From: Chitinophaga sedimenti
GTDB taxonomy: Bacteria; Bacteroidota; Bacteroidia; Chitinophagales; Chitinophagaceae
Direction: 5' to 3'
Length of the DNA: 64,000 bases
NCBI RefSeq assembly: GCF_023156195.1
Contig: NZ_JAKUKA010000001.1
Span: forward strand, 744,001-808,000
Made by a program: the position numbers and the translations under genes. The notes under the pieces were generated by a model, which saw only the letters and a program-made list of their open reading frames with translations, had not been told where the DNA came from and made no database searches. Within the stretch, counting starts at the first letter, position 1. Every line of letters starts with the position of its first letter. Below, in pieces: positions 32,627 through 45,034 of the stretch.

Positions 32627-33777
32627 CTAGGTAGTTGCCGGCTGTGGCGGCGGTTCCTTCAATTGCGACACCAGTATGGCGATCAATAAGCCGAAGCAGG
32701 ACATGATCCCGAATGCCCAGCGCAGCCCGGCCATCTGTGCAATGAACCCCACGACAGGCGGCACCAGCAGGAAGCCGATATAACCTACCGTGGAAATGGC
32801 TGCTATGGCTGCACCACTGGTCATTTTGCTGGCCTTCCCGCCTAAGCTGAATACCAGTGGCACCACGCAACTAACACCCAGGCCGGCCATCATAAATCCC
32901 ATGGAAGCGGTAACCTCGTAAGGGAAAACGGCTGCCAGCAGCAAGCCGCAGAACAATAAGATGCCACTGAAGCGGATGATGGTGACGGCCCCCATCTTAT
33001 TTACAAGCCTGTCGCCGGAGAAGCGGCCCACGGCCATCATGGTCATATATATCGTAAAACCTGCACCGGCCAGCGCGGGGGTGGCATGCACGGCTTTTTG
33101 AAAATAAATATTGCTCCAGTCGTACATCGTGCCTTCGCAACTCATAGAGCCAAAGGAGATGAGGCCGTATTTAATCAATGTTTTATCCGGGAAAATAAAC
33201 CCTTTGCTGCCGCGCGGGGCGGGTGGTTGTTGCAGGCTGTCCGGGTAAGCGATGAAGCCCAGTATGACCATGGCTATACCTACGCCCAGCAAATGCCATA
33301 GCGGCGCAACGTGAAAGGAATTCATCAGCCATCCCAAACCGGAGCCGAGCGCGCAGGCCACGCTCCATACCGCATGAAAAGTGGTGATGATGGAGCGGTC
33401 GTAGCGTTGTTGTACGCCTACGGATTGGGCATTCATCGAAATATTGAGCAGGTTCCGGGAGCTGCCGAAAGCGAAGAGTACGATAGCGAGCTGCCAGGCC
33501 AGGTTGGCGAACCCTATCAGGCTGAGCATCACGTTAAAAGCCAGGGCGCCGGCAAACATGATCCTGCGGCTGCTGTACCGTTGCAGCAGCGCGCCTGTAA
33601 CGGGCAATGTGAGCGCGAGGCCCAACGGAAGGGCGAAAAGTACCCCGCCGAGTTGCGCTTCATTGAGCCCCAGGTGGCGCTGAATATCAGCGATCCGCGC
33701 CCCCAGGAGGCAAAGCCAAATCCTGATATAAAAAAGAATAGCGTAATCGCCAGCCGGGCCTTCTTTGGGTCATTCAT
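32627..33777 (-). CDS. MFS transporter, YbjJ/FucP-like (one frameshift)
   Basis: About 383 residues with around 12 hydrophobic helices. The true N-terminus MNDPKKARLAITLFFFISGFGFASWG is in one frame. A G lost from the G5 run near 33705 moves the rest (ARIADIQRHLGLNEAQLGGVLFALPLGLA) to another, giving the uncorrected 332-residue call from 33625. Helix 2/3 loop residues LQRYSSRRIMFAG resemble the MFS signature, and GRFSGDRLVNKMG is the corresponding loop in the second half. The small-loop pattern fits sugar or drug efflux MFS proteins of the YbjJ type. The substrate is unknown. Confidence 0.82.
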
Positions 33778-33989
33778 CGTTACATTCCCTTTATTCAACC
33801 GACAAAAGTAGCGTTTAGGATCCGCGTTTTACAGCATTATTATGCACTGTAGGAGCACGGCCCCTGTTGTTCCCACAAACTGTGGGGTGGTAGATACATT
33901 CCCTCCTTTTCCGCGCCGGATTTTATCAGCAGGGATTCAACTGGCACAGATTTTATTTTGTTATATATTAAAAAACACCCCGAAGGATT

Positions 33990-35494
33990 ATGGATCGACA
34001 GCACGAAAGGAATGCCGGGATACTTATGCATATTACATCTTTGCCTTCTCCGTTTGGCATTGGTGACCTGGGACAGAACGCGAGGGAATTCGCCCGTTTT
34101 CTGCACCGCGCCCGGCAGCGGTACTGGCAGATACTCCCACTCAATCCCACCGATAACAGCGGTTCGCCCTACAGCGCTTTATCCGCCATGGCGGGGAATA
34201 CACTTTTAATTAGTCCCGATTGCCTCGTAGACGAGGGGTTACTGGAGGCCAGTGACCTGAAAGCACATTCGTTGCCGCAACAGGGGAAGGCCGACTTCAA
34301 GGCCGCCAAACTCATTAAGGGAAAGCTGCTGGCGCGTGCGTTTGATAATTTTCAGTCAGGTGATTTTGCAGACCTCAAGATCGCCTTTGAACGCTTTTGT
34401 GAAGCGCAGGCGTACTGGCTCGATGACTGGGCTGCTTTTGCCGTGCAAACGACAGCGTGTAAAGGAAAGCCCTGGTATGACTGGCCCGAGAAGTATAAAA
34501 ACCGCGATGAACGGCCTACCGACGAACAGCTGCTTCGCCGCGAAAAATGGGCGCAGTTTATTTTTGAACGCCAGTGGAAAAACCTCCGTAACTATTGCCG
34601 CAGCCTGGATCTGCAACTGTTTGGCGACCTCCCGTTTTATGTGAGTTACAATTCGGTGGATGTATGGGCTAACCGCGACCTGTTCCGCCTTGGAAAAAGG
34701 GAGAGATGCAGGCCGTGGCAGGGGTGCCGCCGGATTATTTCAACGATGAAGGGCAATTATGGGGAATGCCCATTTTCAACTGGGACCAACTGAAACATAC
34801 ACATTACGAGTGGTGGTTGCAACGCATCCGCCGCAATATGGAGTGGTTCGATCTGCTTCGCCTCGATCATTTCCGGGCTTTTTCGGCATATTGGGAAGTG
34901 CCGGCCGGGGAAAAAACGGCCGTAAAAGGAATGTGGATAAAAGGACCGGGCCACGAGCTGTTCCGCCTGCTTCAGAAAGAAATGAAGGAGCTGCCCTTTG
35001 TGGCGGAAGACCTGGGTGAGATCGACGACGAGGTATATGAACTGCGCGATAAGTTCAGGCTGCCGGGCATGAAAGTGCTCCAGTTTGCTTTTGGGGAAGA
35101 TATGGCCACATCGCCCCATATTCTACACCATCATGCGGAGAATTTTATCGCGTACACCGGTACGCATGATAACAACACAACCCGTGGCTGGTATTTCCAG
35201 GATATGGACCGCAACGGCCGCAGGCGGCTGAATGATTATACCGGCCGCCGCGTGTCGGAGAAGGATGCGCATAATGTGTTGTGCCGGTTGGCCTACAGTT
35301 CCGTGGCTAAAACGGCGATAATTCCCATGCAGGATGTGCTGGGGCTGGATGGTGAGGCACGCATGAATAAGCCGGCCGCTACGACGGGGAATTGGCTCTG
35401 GCGCATAATGCCGGGGCAGCTTACCGAGAAAGTGGTGGAACAGCTGAAAGAATGGACGGGCACTTACGACCGCGATCCGATAGACCGGGCGTAG
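33990..35494 (+). CDS. malQ: 4-alpha-glucanotransferase (one frameshift)
   Basis: About 502 residues, a GH77 amylomaltase. Diagnostic blocks are AGILMHITSLPSPFGIGDLG, YWQILPLNPT, SPYSALSAMAGN, LFGDLPFYVSYNSVDVWAN, GVPPDYFNDEGQLWGMPIFNW, LRLDHFRAF (nucleophile Asp), FVAEDLGEID (acid/base Glu) and YTGTHDNNTTRGW (third Asp). One A is missing from the A-run near 34697. It transfers maltodextrin segments between glucans. It is first in an operon-like run with treZ and treY (gaps of 34 and 2 bp), supplying longer chains for trehalose formation. Confidence 0.93.
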
Positions 35495-35528
35495 TAATTG
35501 TAAAGGAATTATTCAAAAGACAACAACT

Positions 35529-37321
35529 ATGACGATATATCCGCAGCAGGGCGCTATCCTGTCAAATACCGGCAGTTGTACCTTCCGGGTATGGGCGCCC
35601 TACCGCAAACAGGTAGCGCTGGTGATTACCGCGCCGGTGAAAGAGCAACTACCCATGCAGCGCGACGAACAGGGGTACTGGTCGTACACGTTGCCTGGTT
35701 GCCCATCTGCCCTCCGCTATCATTACTTGCTCGATGGTGAACTGCACCGACCCGATCCCGCCTCGCGGCACCAGCCCGACGGCGTGCATGGCGAATCGGC
35801 CGTAGTAGATACGGGCAGCTTCAACTGGACCGATATTTCCTGGAAAGGTCTGCCGCTGAAAGACATGTTGCTCTATGAGTTGCATACCGGCACCTTTACT
35901 GCCGCCGGTGATTTCGATGGAGTTATTGACCGCCTCGATGATCTGTTGCACTTGGGGGTAAATACCATCGAAATAATGCCTGTAGCGCAATTTCCCGGAA
36001 CGCGCAACTGGGGCTACGATGGCGTGTACCCGTTTGCGGTACAGCACTCTTACGGCGGTCCCCGCGGTCTCATGCGCCTGGTGAACGCCGCACATGAAAA
36101 GGGATTGGCGGTGGTGCTTGACGTAGTGTACAATCACATGGGCCCCGAAGGCAATTACTTCCCTGATTTCGGACCGTACTTCACGGAGAAATACCGTACG
36201 CCATGGGGACAGGCCATCAACTACGACGATCGCGACTGCGATGCGGTGCGCGGTTTCTTTATTCATAACGCGCTGATGTGGCTCGATACTTTTCACCTCG
36301 ATGGCCTGCGCCTCGATGCGGTGCATGCCTGGTGGGACAGCAGCGCCTGTCATATTGCAGAAGAGCTGGCAACAGCCGTGAAGGAACTTGAGGCGCGAAC
36401 CGGCCGAACGAAAGTGCTGATCGCCGAAATCGACCTGAATAATCCCCGGTACATTTCTCCGGCAGACAAAGGCGGTTATGGATTGCAGGGGCAGTGGTGC
36501 GATGAGTTTCATCACGCTTTACATGCCATGTTGACCGGCGAGAAAAATGGCTACTACGAAGATTTTGGCGAGGCGGAACAGATTGCGGCCGCGCTGGAAA
36601 ACGGGTATGTATATACCGGGCAATATTCAAAACACCGCAGAAGGCACTTTGGTGCAAAGCCGAAAGACAATCCTGGCAGCCAGTTTGTCGTATTTACCCA
36701 AAACCACGACCAGGTAGGCAATCGTATGTTGGGCGAACGGTTGATTACCATTGCCGGAGAAGCAGCGGCAAAGCTGTCGGCTACGGCGATGTTGCTATCG
36801 CCCTTTACACCTTTACTTTTTATGGGGGAGGAATATGGGGAAACGCGTCCCTTCACGTACTTCACGAGCCACAGCGACGAAGCGCTGATCAAAGCGGTGC
36901 GGGAAGGCCGCCGGAAAGAGTTTGAGGCGTTTCATTCGGGGGAAGAAGCGCCCGATCCGCAGGATGCAACAATTTACAACGACTGCGTGTTGAGCTGGAA
37001 ACGGGATACGCCGTTGTATGAATACTACCGGCAGTTGATCGCTTTGCGGAAAACGCGGAAGGCATTGCAGAACGATGAGCAGGGAGGCATTAGTGTGCAT
37101 CCGGTGTATCATGCCGCGGTAGTGGCTTTCGAGCGGCATGGCTGCGGGGAGAAGTTGCTGGTGTTATTGAATTGCAGTAAGGACGGGCAGCATTGCGCTC
37201 CCGCGCCTACCCATCAACTGAAAAAATTATTGACACGGGGAATGCCGCGCCGGAACAGGTACTTCCGGGTGGAAATATTGTATTAGCGCCTTTATCGGCG
37301 GTGGTTTATGAAATGATCTGA
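35529..37321 (+). CDS. treZ: Malto-oligosyltrehalose trehalohydrolase
   Basis: About 597 residues, GH13 with an N-terminal CBM48-like domain ([17 protein letters not shown]). The catalytic residues are Asp in [14 protein letters not shown], Glu in [14 protein letters not shown] and Asp in [40 protein letters not shown] and [17 protein letters not shown] are TreZ-specific. An A-run slip near 37225 diverts the last ~30 residues; the corrected tail is [29 protein letters not shown], ending at 37321. It releases trehalose from maltooligosyl-trehalose made by TreY, whose gene begins 2 bp later. Confidence 0.92.
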
Positions 37322-37323
37322 TT

Positions 37324-39972
37324 ATGGAAAACGGCAATATCAATACGGCTGGGGCAACTTATAGGTTGCAGTTTAACGAACGGTTTACTTTCGCGCACCT
37401 GGATAATATCCTGGATTACCTGCATGCGTTGGGCATTACAACTATTTACGCATCGCCGATTTTCGAGGCCGCACCGGGCAGCCTGCATGGCTACGATGTG
37501 CGATCCGCTACGGATCAGTCCAGCCATTGGCACCATTGACGAATTCCGCGAGCTAAGTAAAAAATTGAAGGCCAAAGGCATGACCTGGTTGCAGGACATT
37601 GTACCCAACCACATGGCGTTTCACATGCAGAACCAACGGCTGGCGGATGTGCTCGAGCGCGGGCCGCATTCACCGTACTACAACTTTTTTGACATAGACT
37701 GGCAATCGGCGGAACCTTTGTTGAACGGCAAGCTGATGGTGCCGTTTCTCGGAAAACCGCTGGTGGAGAGTATAGACGGCGGCGACATTAAGCTGGTGTT
37801 TACACAGAAAGGGTTTGCGATGCAGTGTAATGGGCAGGATTACCCGTTATCAATGCCTGGATATGAAGCGCTGCCGGACATCGCCGCTGATATACCCCAG
37901 CTCCGCACCCTGAAACAGGAGGATGTAATCGGCCTGCCGTTGCAGGACTGGATCGCCTTTAAAGAAAGGTTGTTCGCGGAGGTGTCCGCAGACGCGGCCC
38001 AACGGATCGTAGCGCAGGTAAATAACAACAAATCATTGTTGCAAGATATTTTGAAGCAGCAGTATTATCAATTTCATTACTGGCGGGATGCGGATACAAT
38101 GATCAATTACCGCCGTTTCTTCACCGTAAATGAATTGATTACGTTGCGGATGGAAGACCAGTTCGTGTTTGATGAATATCATTCCTTCCTGCATCGCCTG
38201 TACCGCGAAAACCTTATCCATGGCTTGCGGATAGATCATATCGACGGGTTGAAAGATCCCGGAAAATACATCGACCGGCTGCGGCAACTGTTCGGTAATA
38301 ACTGTTACATCATTGCCGAAAAGATTTTGGAGCATGATGAGCAACTGCCCGATCGGTGGGCATTGCAGGGCAGTACCGGGTACGAGTTTTTGTCGCTCGT
38401 TAACCAGGTGCTGACGGATAATGGAGGTGTGGAAAAACTCGCGCGTTATTATCGAGCCCAGTTCCCGGAATTGGCGGATTATGGTCAGCTCGTCTACCTG
38501 AAAAAGAAAATGATGCTCGAAACTTATATGGGTGGCGAGTTGGAACGACTGACCCAATACGCCTACCAGCTGAAAATAGCCGAAGGTATCGATAAGAAGA
38601 AATTCAAATCCGCCCTTGGCATGTTCATGCTGCATTTACCCGTTTACCGGCTGTACCCGCAGGAGTGGCCGCCGTCCCCGGAAGATATTGCCATCCTCAA
38701 CGATACGATGGAAAAGGCAAAGGTGAAGGAGCGTACGCTGGAAAACGTACTGGACGTGATACAGAGCTGGTGGGAGAAGCCCGTCAACAATAAGAAATAT
38801 AATGATAACCTGCTGATATGGTTTAAGCGGGTGATGCAGATCACTGGCCCGCTGACGGCCAAAGGTGTGGAAGATACCACGTTTTACGTATACAACCTGC
38901 TGATCTCTCATAATGAAGTGGGTGATTCGCCGGGCTCGTCGCTGTATACGCCGGAGGAGTTTCATAAACACCTGTCTGCCCGGCAATACCTGTACCCTCA
39001 GGCGCTCAGCGCCACGGCCACGCACGATACCAAACGGGGGAAGACGGCCGTCTGCGCCTGAACGCACTTTCCGCCATACCCGATCGCTGGATCCAGCAGG
39101 TGCAGGAGTGGCATACGATGAATAAAGATTTTATCCGCGAAGAAGGCGAGCAGACGTTGCCCACAGCAAACGATCAATATTTTATCTACCAATCCATATT
39201 GGCGGGATTGCCGGCGGATAGGCACGTGGACGAAGCGTTCATTAATCGTGTATGCGACTTCGTGATAAAGGCGTTCCGGGAGGCGAAAGTCAATACCAAT
39301 TGGGCCGATCCCAATGATAGCTACGAATCGGCGAGCCTTGCTTTTGTCCGTGGCATCTTGTCTTCCCCGGATTTTATCAATAGTTTGACCAGCTTCTATG
39401 AGCAAATTGCCAACCTGGCCATGGATCACTCCCTCGCGCAGGCGCTGTTGAAATTTACAGCGCCTGGCGTGCCGGATATTTACCAGGGTTGCGAGTTGTG
39501 GGATCTCTCATTTGTTGATCCGGACAATCGCCGCGATGTGGATTATACCTTGCGGCAGCAATACCTGGCCGACCTGGAAGCACAGGGCAGCATTCACAAC
39601 CAGCTGTCGTGGGCCATTGCCGGCCGCGAAAATGGATTGCAGAAGTTTTACCTGACGCATAAAACATTGCAGGTGCGTAAAGAGCATAGCGCATTGTTTG
39701 CGGATGGAGATTACGTGCCCTTAAGCACCAACCGTCCGGCAAACGTGATTGCCTATGCGCGTTGTAACCGCAGTGAATGGGCATTGGTCGTGGCGCCTTT
39801 GATGGCTGCGCCGGCGAACGAGATTACGGACAGGGATTACGTGATCCTGGCGGACGGTGCGCCTTCGCGCTGGCGGAATGTGTTCACGGGAGAGTTGATC
39901 AATGTGAGCAATGCGCGCCTGCCGTTGTCGGTCTTGCAGAAATTTCCGGTGGCATTATTAGTGAGTGTTTGA
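37324..39972 (+). CDS. treY: Malto-oligosyltrehalose synthase (two frameshifts)
   Basis: About 882 residues, GH13_26. Blocks include [79 protein letters not shown] (nucleophile Asp), [15 protein letters not shown] (acid/base Glu), TATHDTKRG, and [27 protein letters not shown]. Breaks lie near 37502 and in the GGGG near 39043 ([16 protein letters not shown]). It turns the reducing-end alpha-1,4 bond of maltodextrins into the alpha,alpha-1,1 bond of trehalose. It is the last gene of the malQ-treZ-treY unit and is followed by a shared terminator. Confidence 0.93.
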
Positions 39973-39981
39973 TAAAATGAA

Positions 39982-40008
39982 GGCGGCGATGGATTCGCCG
40001 CCTTTTTT
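39982..40008. terminator. Terminator between treY and glgX
   Basis: GGCGGCGA (39982-39989) pairs perfectly with TCGCCGCC (39995-40002) around a 5-nt loop, followed by TTTTTT on the plus strand. The T-run touches the glgX stop codon. Confidence 0.85.
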
Positions 40009-42134
40009 ATCTGCTTACAACTGTATGTGATAACACTACAATTGACAGCCCGTCTACCTGTATCGTGTCTTCTGCCTTATGCACGGCGCCGTCTACAAAT
40101 CCGCTCACCGTATCGATTTCCACGCGCCAGTCCTTTGCATAATGCGCCTGCGGTAATTTAAAATCCAGGGGTTCGTGATGCGCATTAAAGATGATATAGA
40201 AACTGTCATCGATGATCTTCTCTCCTTTAGGTCCCATCTGGTGCAGTGACCGGCCATTCAGAAATACCGCAACGGTTTTTGCGAAATGCTGGTTCCAGTG
40301 TTCTTCGGTCATTTCACCGCCATCCGGTAAAAACCAGGCAATATCTTCCACGCCGATGCCTTTGATGGGATGACCGCGGAACCAGCCTTTGCGGCAAAAG
40401 GCCGGGTGCTTGTGCCGGAAATGGATCAACTTGCGGGTAAAATCCAGCAGCGATTGATCCGCCTTGTCCCAATGCAGCCAGGATATTTCATTGTCCGGGG
40501 CAATAGGCGTTATTGTTGCCGTTTTGCGTTCGGCTGATCTCGTCACCCGCCACCAGCATAGGTACGCCCTGCGAGAGAAATAAGGTGGTGAGCAGGTTCC
40601 GTTTTTGCCGGGCACGTGTTTCATTGATCATGGGATCGTCGGTAGGCCCTTCGGCGCCGCAGTTCCAGCTGCGGTTGTGACTTTCTCCGTCGTTATTGCC
40701 TTCGCCGTTGGCTTCATTGTGTTTTTCGTTGTACGATACCAGGTCGTGCAGGGTAAAGCCGTCGTGCGCGGTGATAAAGTTGATGCTGGCGGTAGGGCGG
40801 CGGTAGTCTTCCTTGTAAAGATCCGAGCTGCCGGTGAAGCGTTCGGCAAGTTCGCCCAGTACGCTGTCCGCGCCGCGCCAGTAGTCGCGCACACAGTCGC
40901 GGTACTTGCCGTTCCACTCGGCCCATTCCGGCGGGAATTTGCCTACCTGGTAACCGCCTTCTCCGATGTCCCAGGGCTCGGCGATCAGCTTTACCTGCGA
41001 GATCACGGGGTCCTGGTGGATAATATCGAAGAATGCGCTGAGGCGGTCTACTTCATGCAGTTCGCGGGCTAAAGTGGCGGCCAGGTCAAACCGGAAGCCA
41101 TCTACGTGCATCTCCAGTATCCAATAGCGCAGGCTGTCCATGATAATGCGCAGTACATTCGGCAGCCGGGCATTCAGCGTATTGCCAGTGCCCGTATAAT
41201 CCATGTAGTACCGCCTGTTTTCAGTCAGCCTGTAATAACCTGCATTATCGATGCCGCGGTAGGAGAGGGTGGGGCCAAAATGATTGCCCTCGCCGGTATG
41301 GTTGTATACCACGTCGAGAATTACTTCGATGCCGGCCTTGTGTAAGGCTTTTACCATCGATTTAAATTCCGTGACCTGTTCGCCGGTGACGCCGTTGGAG
41401 CTGTAACGCACATCAGGGGCAAAAAAGCCGATGGTGTTATAACCCCAATAATTCGTGAGGCCCTGTTCCGCAAGGTGCCTGTCCACAATAAAATGATGCA
41501 CGGGCATCAGCTCGATGGCCGTTACCCCTAAATCTTTCAGGTATTGAATGGTTACCTCGTGCCCGATGCCTGCATAAGTGCCGCGAAGGTTTTCGGGGAT
41601 GTCCGGATGTAATTTGGTAAAGCCTTTTACATGCGTCTCGTAAATCACCGTTTTGTGATAAGGCGTTTTAGGATGCTGGTCGCCTTCCCAGTCGAAGGCG
41701 GAATCTACCACCACCGATTTTGGAATGAAGGGCGCACTGTCCAGTTCCGAAAAGCTGAGGTCCTCATCCGGATGACCCACTTCGTAGCCAAACAGCGCAT
41801 CATGCCAGTCTATACGGCCGGCGATGGCTTTGGCGTAGGGGTCTATCAATAACTTATTAGCGTTGAAACGAAACCCATTCTGTGGTTCGTAAGGGCCGTG
41901 CACACGGAAGCCATATAGTTGTCCTGGTTTAACATCGGGCAGATAAGCATGCCATACATGATTAGAACGCTCTACCAGGGCTATTTTGGCGTATTCAGTC
42001 TCATCTTTCGGAGTTTTGAATAAACAGAGTTCCACATTGGTGGCACATTCTGCGTATAAAGCGAAATTCACTCCTTTTCCATCCCAGGTGGCGCCAAGCG
42101 GATAAGGCTGGCCGGGGTACGCAATCATGTTCAT
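40007..42134 (-). CDS. glgX: Glycogen debranching enzyme GlgX/TreX (one frameshift)
   Basis: About 709 residues from [29 protein letters not shown] (CBM48-like N-terminus). GH13_11 motifs are [35 protein letters not shown] (nucleophile Asp), [18 protein letters not shown] (acid/base Glu) and [22 protein letters not shown] (Asp). An extra C in the C4 run near 40495 shifts the frame at [18 protein letters not shown]. It hydrolyses alpha-1,6 branch points of glycogen. Facing malQ-treZ-treY, it completes a route from glycogen to trehalose, the role TreX plays in other bacteria. Confidence 0.93.
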
Positions 42135-42184
42135 AAGCAACGTTGTATATGGGGATAAGAAGCACAAGTATAGTGCCTTTTTTT

Positions 42185-42192
42185 TATCTTTG
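42185..42192 (+). promoter_or_regulatory. Candidate -7 box upstream of cydA
   Basis: TATCTTTG, a perfect TAnnTTTG box, lies 78 bp before the cydA ATG in the glgX-cydA divergent gap. No TTG is present at the usual -33 spacing, so this is a half-supported promoter. Confidence 0.35.
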
Positions 42193-42270
42193 TAAAACTG
42201 ATGAATATCAGTTGCCCGAATGCCCTGAGTTAATAAATTTACAAGCGCATATTACTATCAATCGGAACTT

Positions 42271-43607
42271 ATGAACGACTTCCTCGCCGCCCGATCGCAG
42301 ATGGCCCTTTCGCTTGGTTTTCACATTGTCTTCTCCTGTATAGGCATGGTTATGCCTTTCTTTATGGCTGTATCACATTTTTACTGGCTGAAGACCAACA
42401 AAGAAATCTATAAAAACATTACCAAGGCCTGGAGCAAGGGCGTGGCTATCTTTTTCGCTACCGGAGCGGTTTCCGGTACGGTGTTGTCGTTTGAGCTGGG
42501 ACTGTTATGGCCCGGCTTCATGAAACATGCCGGACCTATTTTCGGGATGCCTTTTTCCCTTGAGGGCACAGCGTTTTTCATCGAAGCGATCGCCCTGGGC
42601 TTCTATCTGTATGGGTGGAAACGCTTTAACCGTTGGTTTCACTGGTTTACCGGGGTGGTTGTGGGAGTAAGCGGACTGGTATCCGGGATCCTTGTAGTGG
42701 CGGCTAATGCCACGGATGAACAGCCCGGCTGGTTTTGATTTCGTGGATGGCCAGTACCTTAACATTGATCCTATTGCCGCGATGTTCAACGATGCCTGGT
42801 TTTCGCAGGCCCTGCATATGACGGTGGCGGCTTTTGTGGCTACTGGATTTGCGGTGGCGGGTGTACATGCGTTCATGATCGCGAAAGGGAAAAACACGGA
42901 GTTTCATACTAAATCTTTCCGCATCGCCGCCATCTTTGGCTGTGTGGCCGCGGTGTTGCAGCCGCTGAGTGGCGACATTTCCGCTAAAGATGTAGCCCGA
43001 CGTCAGCCCGCCAAACTGGCCGCCATGGAAGCACATTTCGAAACGCGGGAACGGGCGCCGCTGATTATTGGTGGCATTCCAGACGAAAAGAATAAAACCG
43101 TTAAATACGCGATCCCTATCCCGGGCATGCTCAGTTTTATGGCGCATGGCGACTTCAACGCCGAAGTAAAGGGCCTTGACCAGATCCCTGCACAAGATCA
43201 TCCGCCGGTAGCGGTGACGCACTATGCGTTCCAGGTCATGGTGGGATTGGGAATGGTGATGTTGTTGCTCGCCTTTTTATATTTCATTGCCCTGTGGAAG
43301 AAAAAAAAGCTGGCTGCGCAGCAAATGGTTGCTCAACTTCTTTGTGCTGGCCACTCCTATGGGCTTTATCGCCGTGGAGGCGGGCTGGACGGTCACCGAA
43401 GTGGGAAGGCAGCCCTGGATCATCCACGGCGTCATGCGTACAGCCGACGCCGTTACCCCCATGCCGGGTATTGCTTACTCATTTTATCTCTACACAGGTG
43501 TGTACATTTCGCTGGCATTAATCGTGACCTTCATGCTCTACCGCCAGATCAGGATGGTAGATAAATTATATGATGTTCCTTCATCTGAAAACCCTGAAAA
43601 GCATTAA
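42271..43607 (+). CDS. cydA: Cytochrome bd ubiquinol oxidase subunit I
   Basis: About 446 residues in three frame segments. The N-terminus SQMALSLGFHIVFSCIGM carries a heme-ligand His. VAANAT/WMNSPAGF, AALQPLSGDISAKDVARRQPAKLAAME and GRQPWIIHGVMRTADAVTP (the conserved GRQPW loop) are diagnostic. Breaks lie near 42715 (a T lost from ACGTGG) and near 43315 (after an A-run). The quinol-binding loop looks short, as in most non-enteric bd oxidases. It forms the heme b558/b595/d subunit of the high-affinity oxygen reductase in the inner membrane. cydB starts 3 bp after it. Confidence 0.92.
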
Positions 43608-43610
43608 GAC

Positions 43611-44629
43611 ATGTTGTACGTAGTGATCGTTTATCTCTGGGCTTCCATCTTGCTGTACCTGTTGCTGGGCGGGGCCGATTTCGGGGCGGGCATCATAGAA
43701 CTGTTTACGTCTGAAAAGAACCGTAACCGCACCCGCAAAACTACTTACCAGGCCATTGGCCCTATCTGGGAGGCTAATCACATGTGGCTGATCATTGCCA
43801 TCGTGATCCTGTTCGTGGGATTTCCGGCCATCTATTCAACCATGTCTGTATACCTGCATATTCCCTTAACGATTATGTTGATGGGCATCATCGCGCGGGG
43901 AACGGCGTTTGCGTTCCGGCATCACGATGCGGTGGTGGATGACTGGCAAACGGTATATAACCGCATTTTTACCTGGTCGAGTTTAACCACGCCGTTATTT
44001 CTCGGCATTATTGGCGGGAGCGCGGTAAGCGGCAGGATCAACCCTGATGCTACTGATTTCTTAGATGCCTATGTTTTCAGCTGGCTCGACTGGTTTACCG
44101 TAGCTGTGGGCTTTTTCACGGTGACCATTTGCGCGTTCCGGCATCGGTGTATCTTATTGGCGAAACCGATAACGAAACCGACCGTAAACGCTTTATCGCC
44201 AAGGCGCAAACGTCGAACATCCTGGCGGTGTTCTGCGGCTTCACGGTATTCGTGGCGGCACACTTTGAGGGCATCCCGCTACTGCACTGGATATTTGGTA
44301 ACACTGTGGGGGTAGTGGCTATTTCGGCGGCAACCTTGTCGCTCGCGTTGCTCTGGTACCTGTTGCGGAAGGGGAAGACAAAGATTTTGCGGGTGCTGGC
44401 CGGCTTCCAGGTAACGATGATCCTGCTCACCGTTACCTGGCAACACTATCCCAATATTGTACTATTATCTGGCGGCGGCTATTTGTCGCTGACGGAACAT
44501 CACGGTCATGATAAAACTATTGCTTCTCTGGGTTGGGCGCTCTTGCTGGGCAGCATTTTCATATTGCCCGCGCTGTTTTACCTGATTTACAGTTTTCAGC
44601 AGAAAAACGGCGCCCGCGAAGCGCATTAG
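43611..44629 (+). CDS. cydB: Cytochrome bd ubiquinol oxidase subunit II
   Basis: About 340 residues with 8-9 membrane helices. Family blocks are LLYLLLGGADFGAGIIELF, YQAIGPIWEANHMWLIIAIVILFVGFPAIYS, and RGTAFAFRHHDA. One break lies near 44145 in the CGTTCCGGCATC region; the second half continues ASVYLIGETDNETDRKRFIAKAQ and WQHYPNIVLLSGG. It is the structural partner of CydA. No CydX-like small subunit is evident downstream: the next gene is a convergent ArsR regulator whose stop overlaps the cydB stop. Confidence 0.92.
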
Positions 44630-44937
44630 CCGGCCTGCTGGTCCAGGAAGTCGCCCAGGGCGTCCAGTTTATGGTTCCAGAGGTCGCGGTATTGTTCCGT
44701 CCATTCCGATACTTCGCGCAGTTTACGCAGGTCGGCGTGGCAAAAACGTTCGCGGCCCTGTTGTTTCACCACGATCAATCCGCATTCGGTGAGGATGCGG
44801 ATATGTTTGGATACGGCGGGCCGGCTGATATCAAAATGACCGGCTACGGCATTGAGATTCAATGCCTGGCGGCTTAATACATTAATAATTTCACGGCGGG
44901 TCGGATCGGCGATAGCCTGGAATACATCTCTTCTCAT
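44626..44937 (-). CDS. ArsR-family winged-helix regulator
   Basis: Intact, 103 residues. The fold starts MRRDVFQAIADPTRREIINVLSRQAL (helix 1-2), with the recognition helix region VAGHFDISRPAVSKHIRILTECGLI and the wing VVKQQGRERFCHADL. There are no clustered Cys/His metal sites, so it belongs to the non-metal ArsR group. That group often pairs with an SRPBCC/AHSA1 protein; no such partner is seen here. It probably represses its own or a nearby gene. Its stop overlaps the cydB stop within TTAG. Confidence 0.87.
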   Translation of the reverse strand: MRRDVFQAIADPTRREIINVLSRQALNLNAVAGHFDISRPAVSKHIRILTECGLIVVKQQGRERFCHADLRKLREVSEWTEQYRDLWNHKLDALGDFLDQQAG

Positions 44938-45034
44938 ACTGCAAATGTAGTGATACCTATTGGTTACAATATCAATTAACAGCAGGGATTGATCTTTTTT
45001 CTTACTTTTATCGCCCCCGAACCCAATTTTCCAT

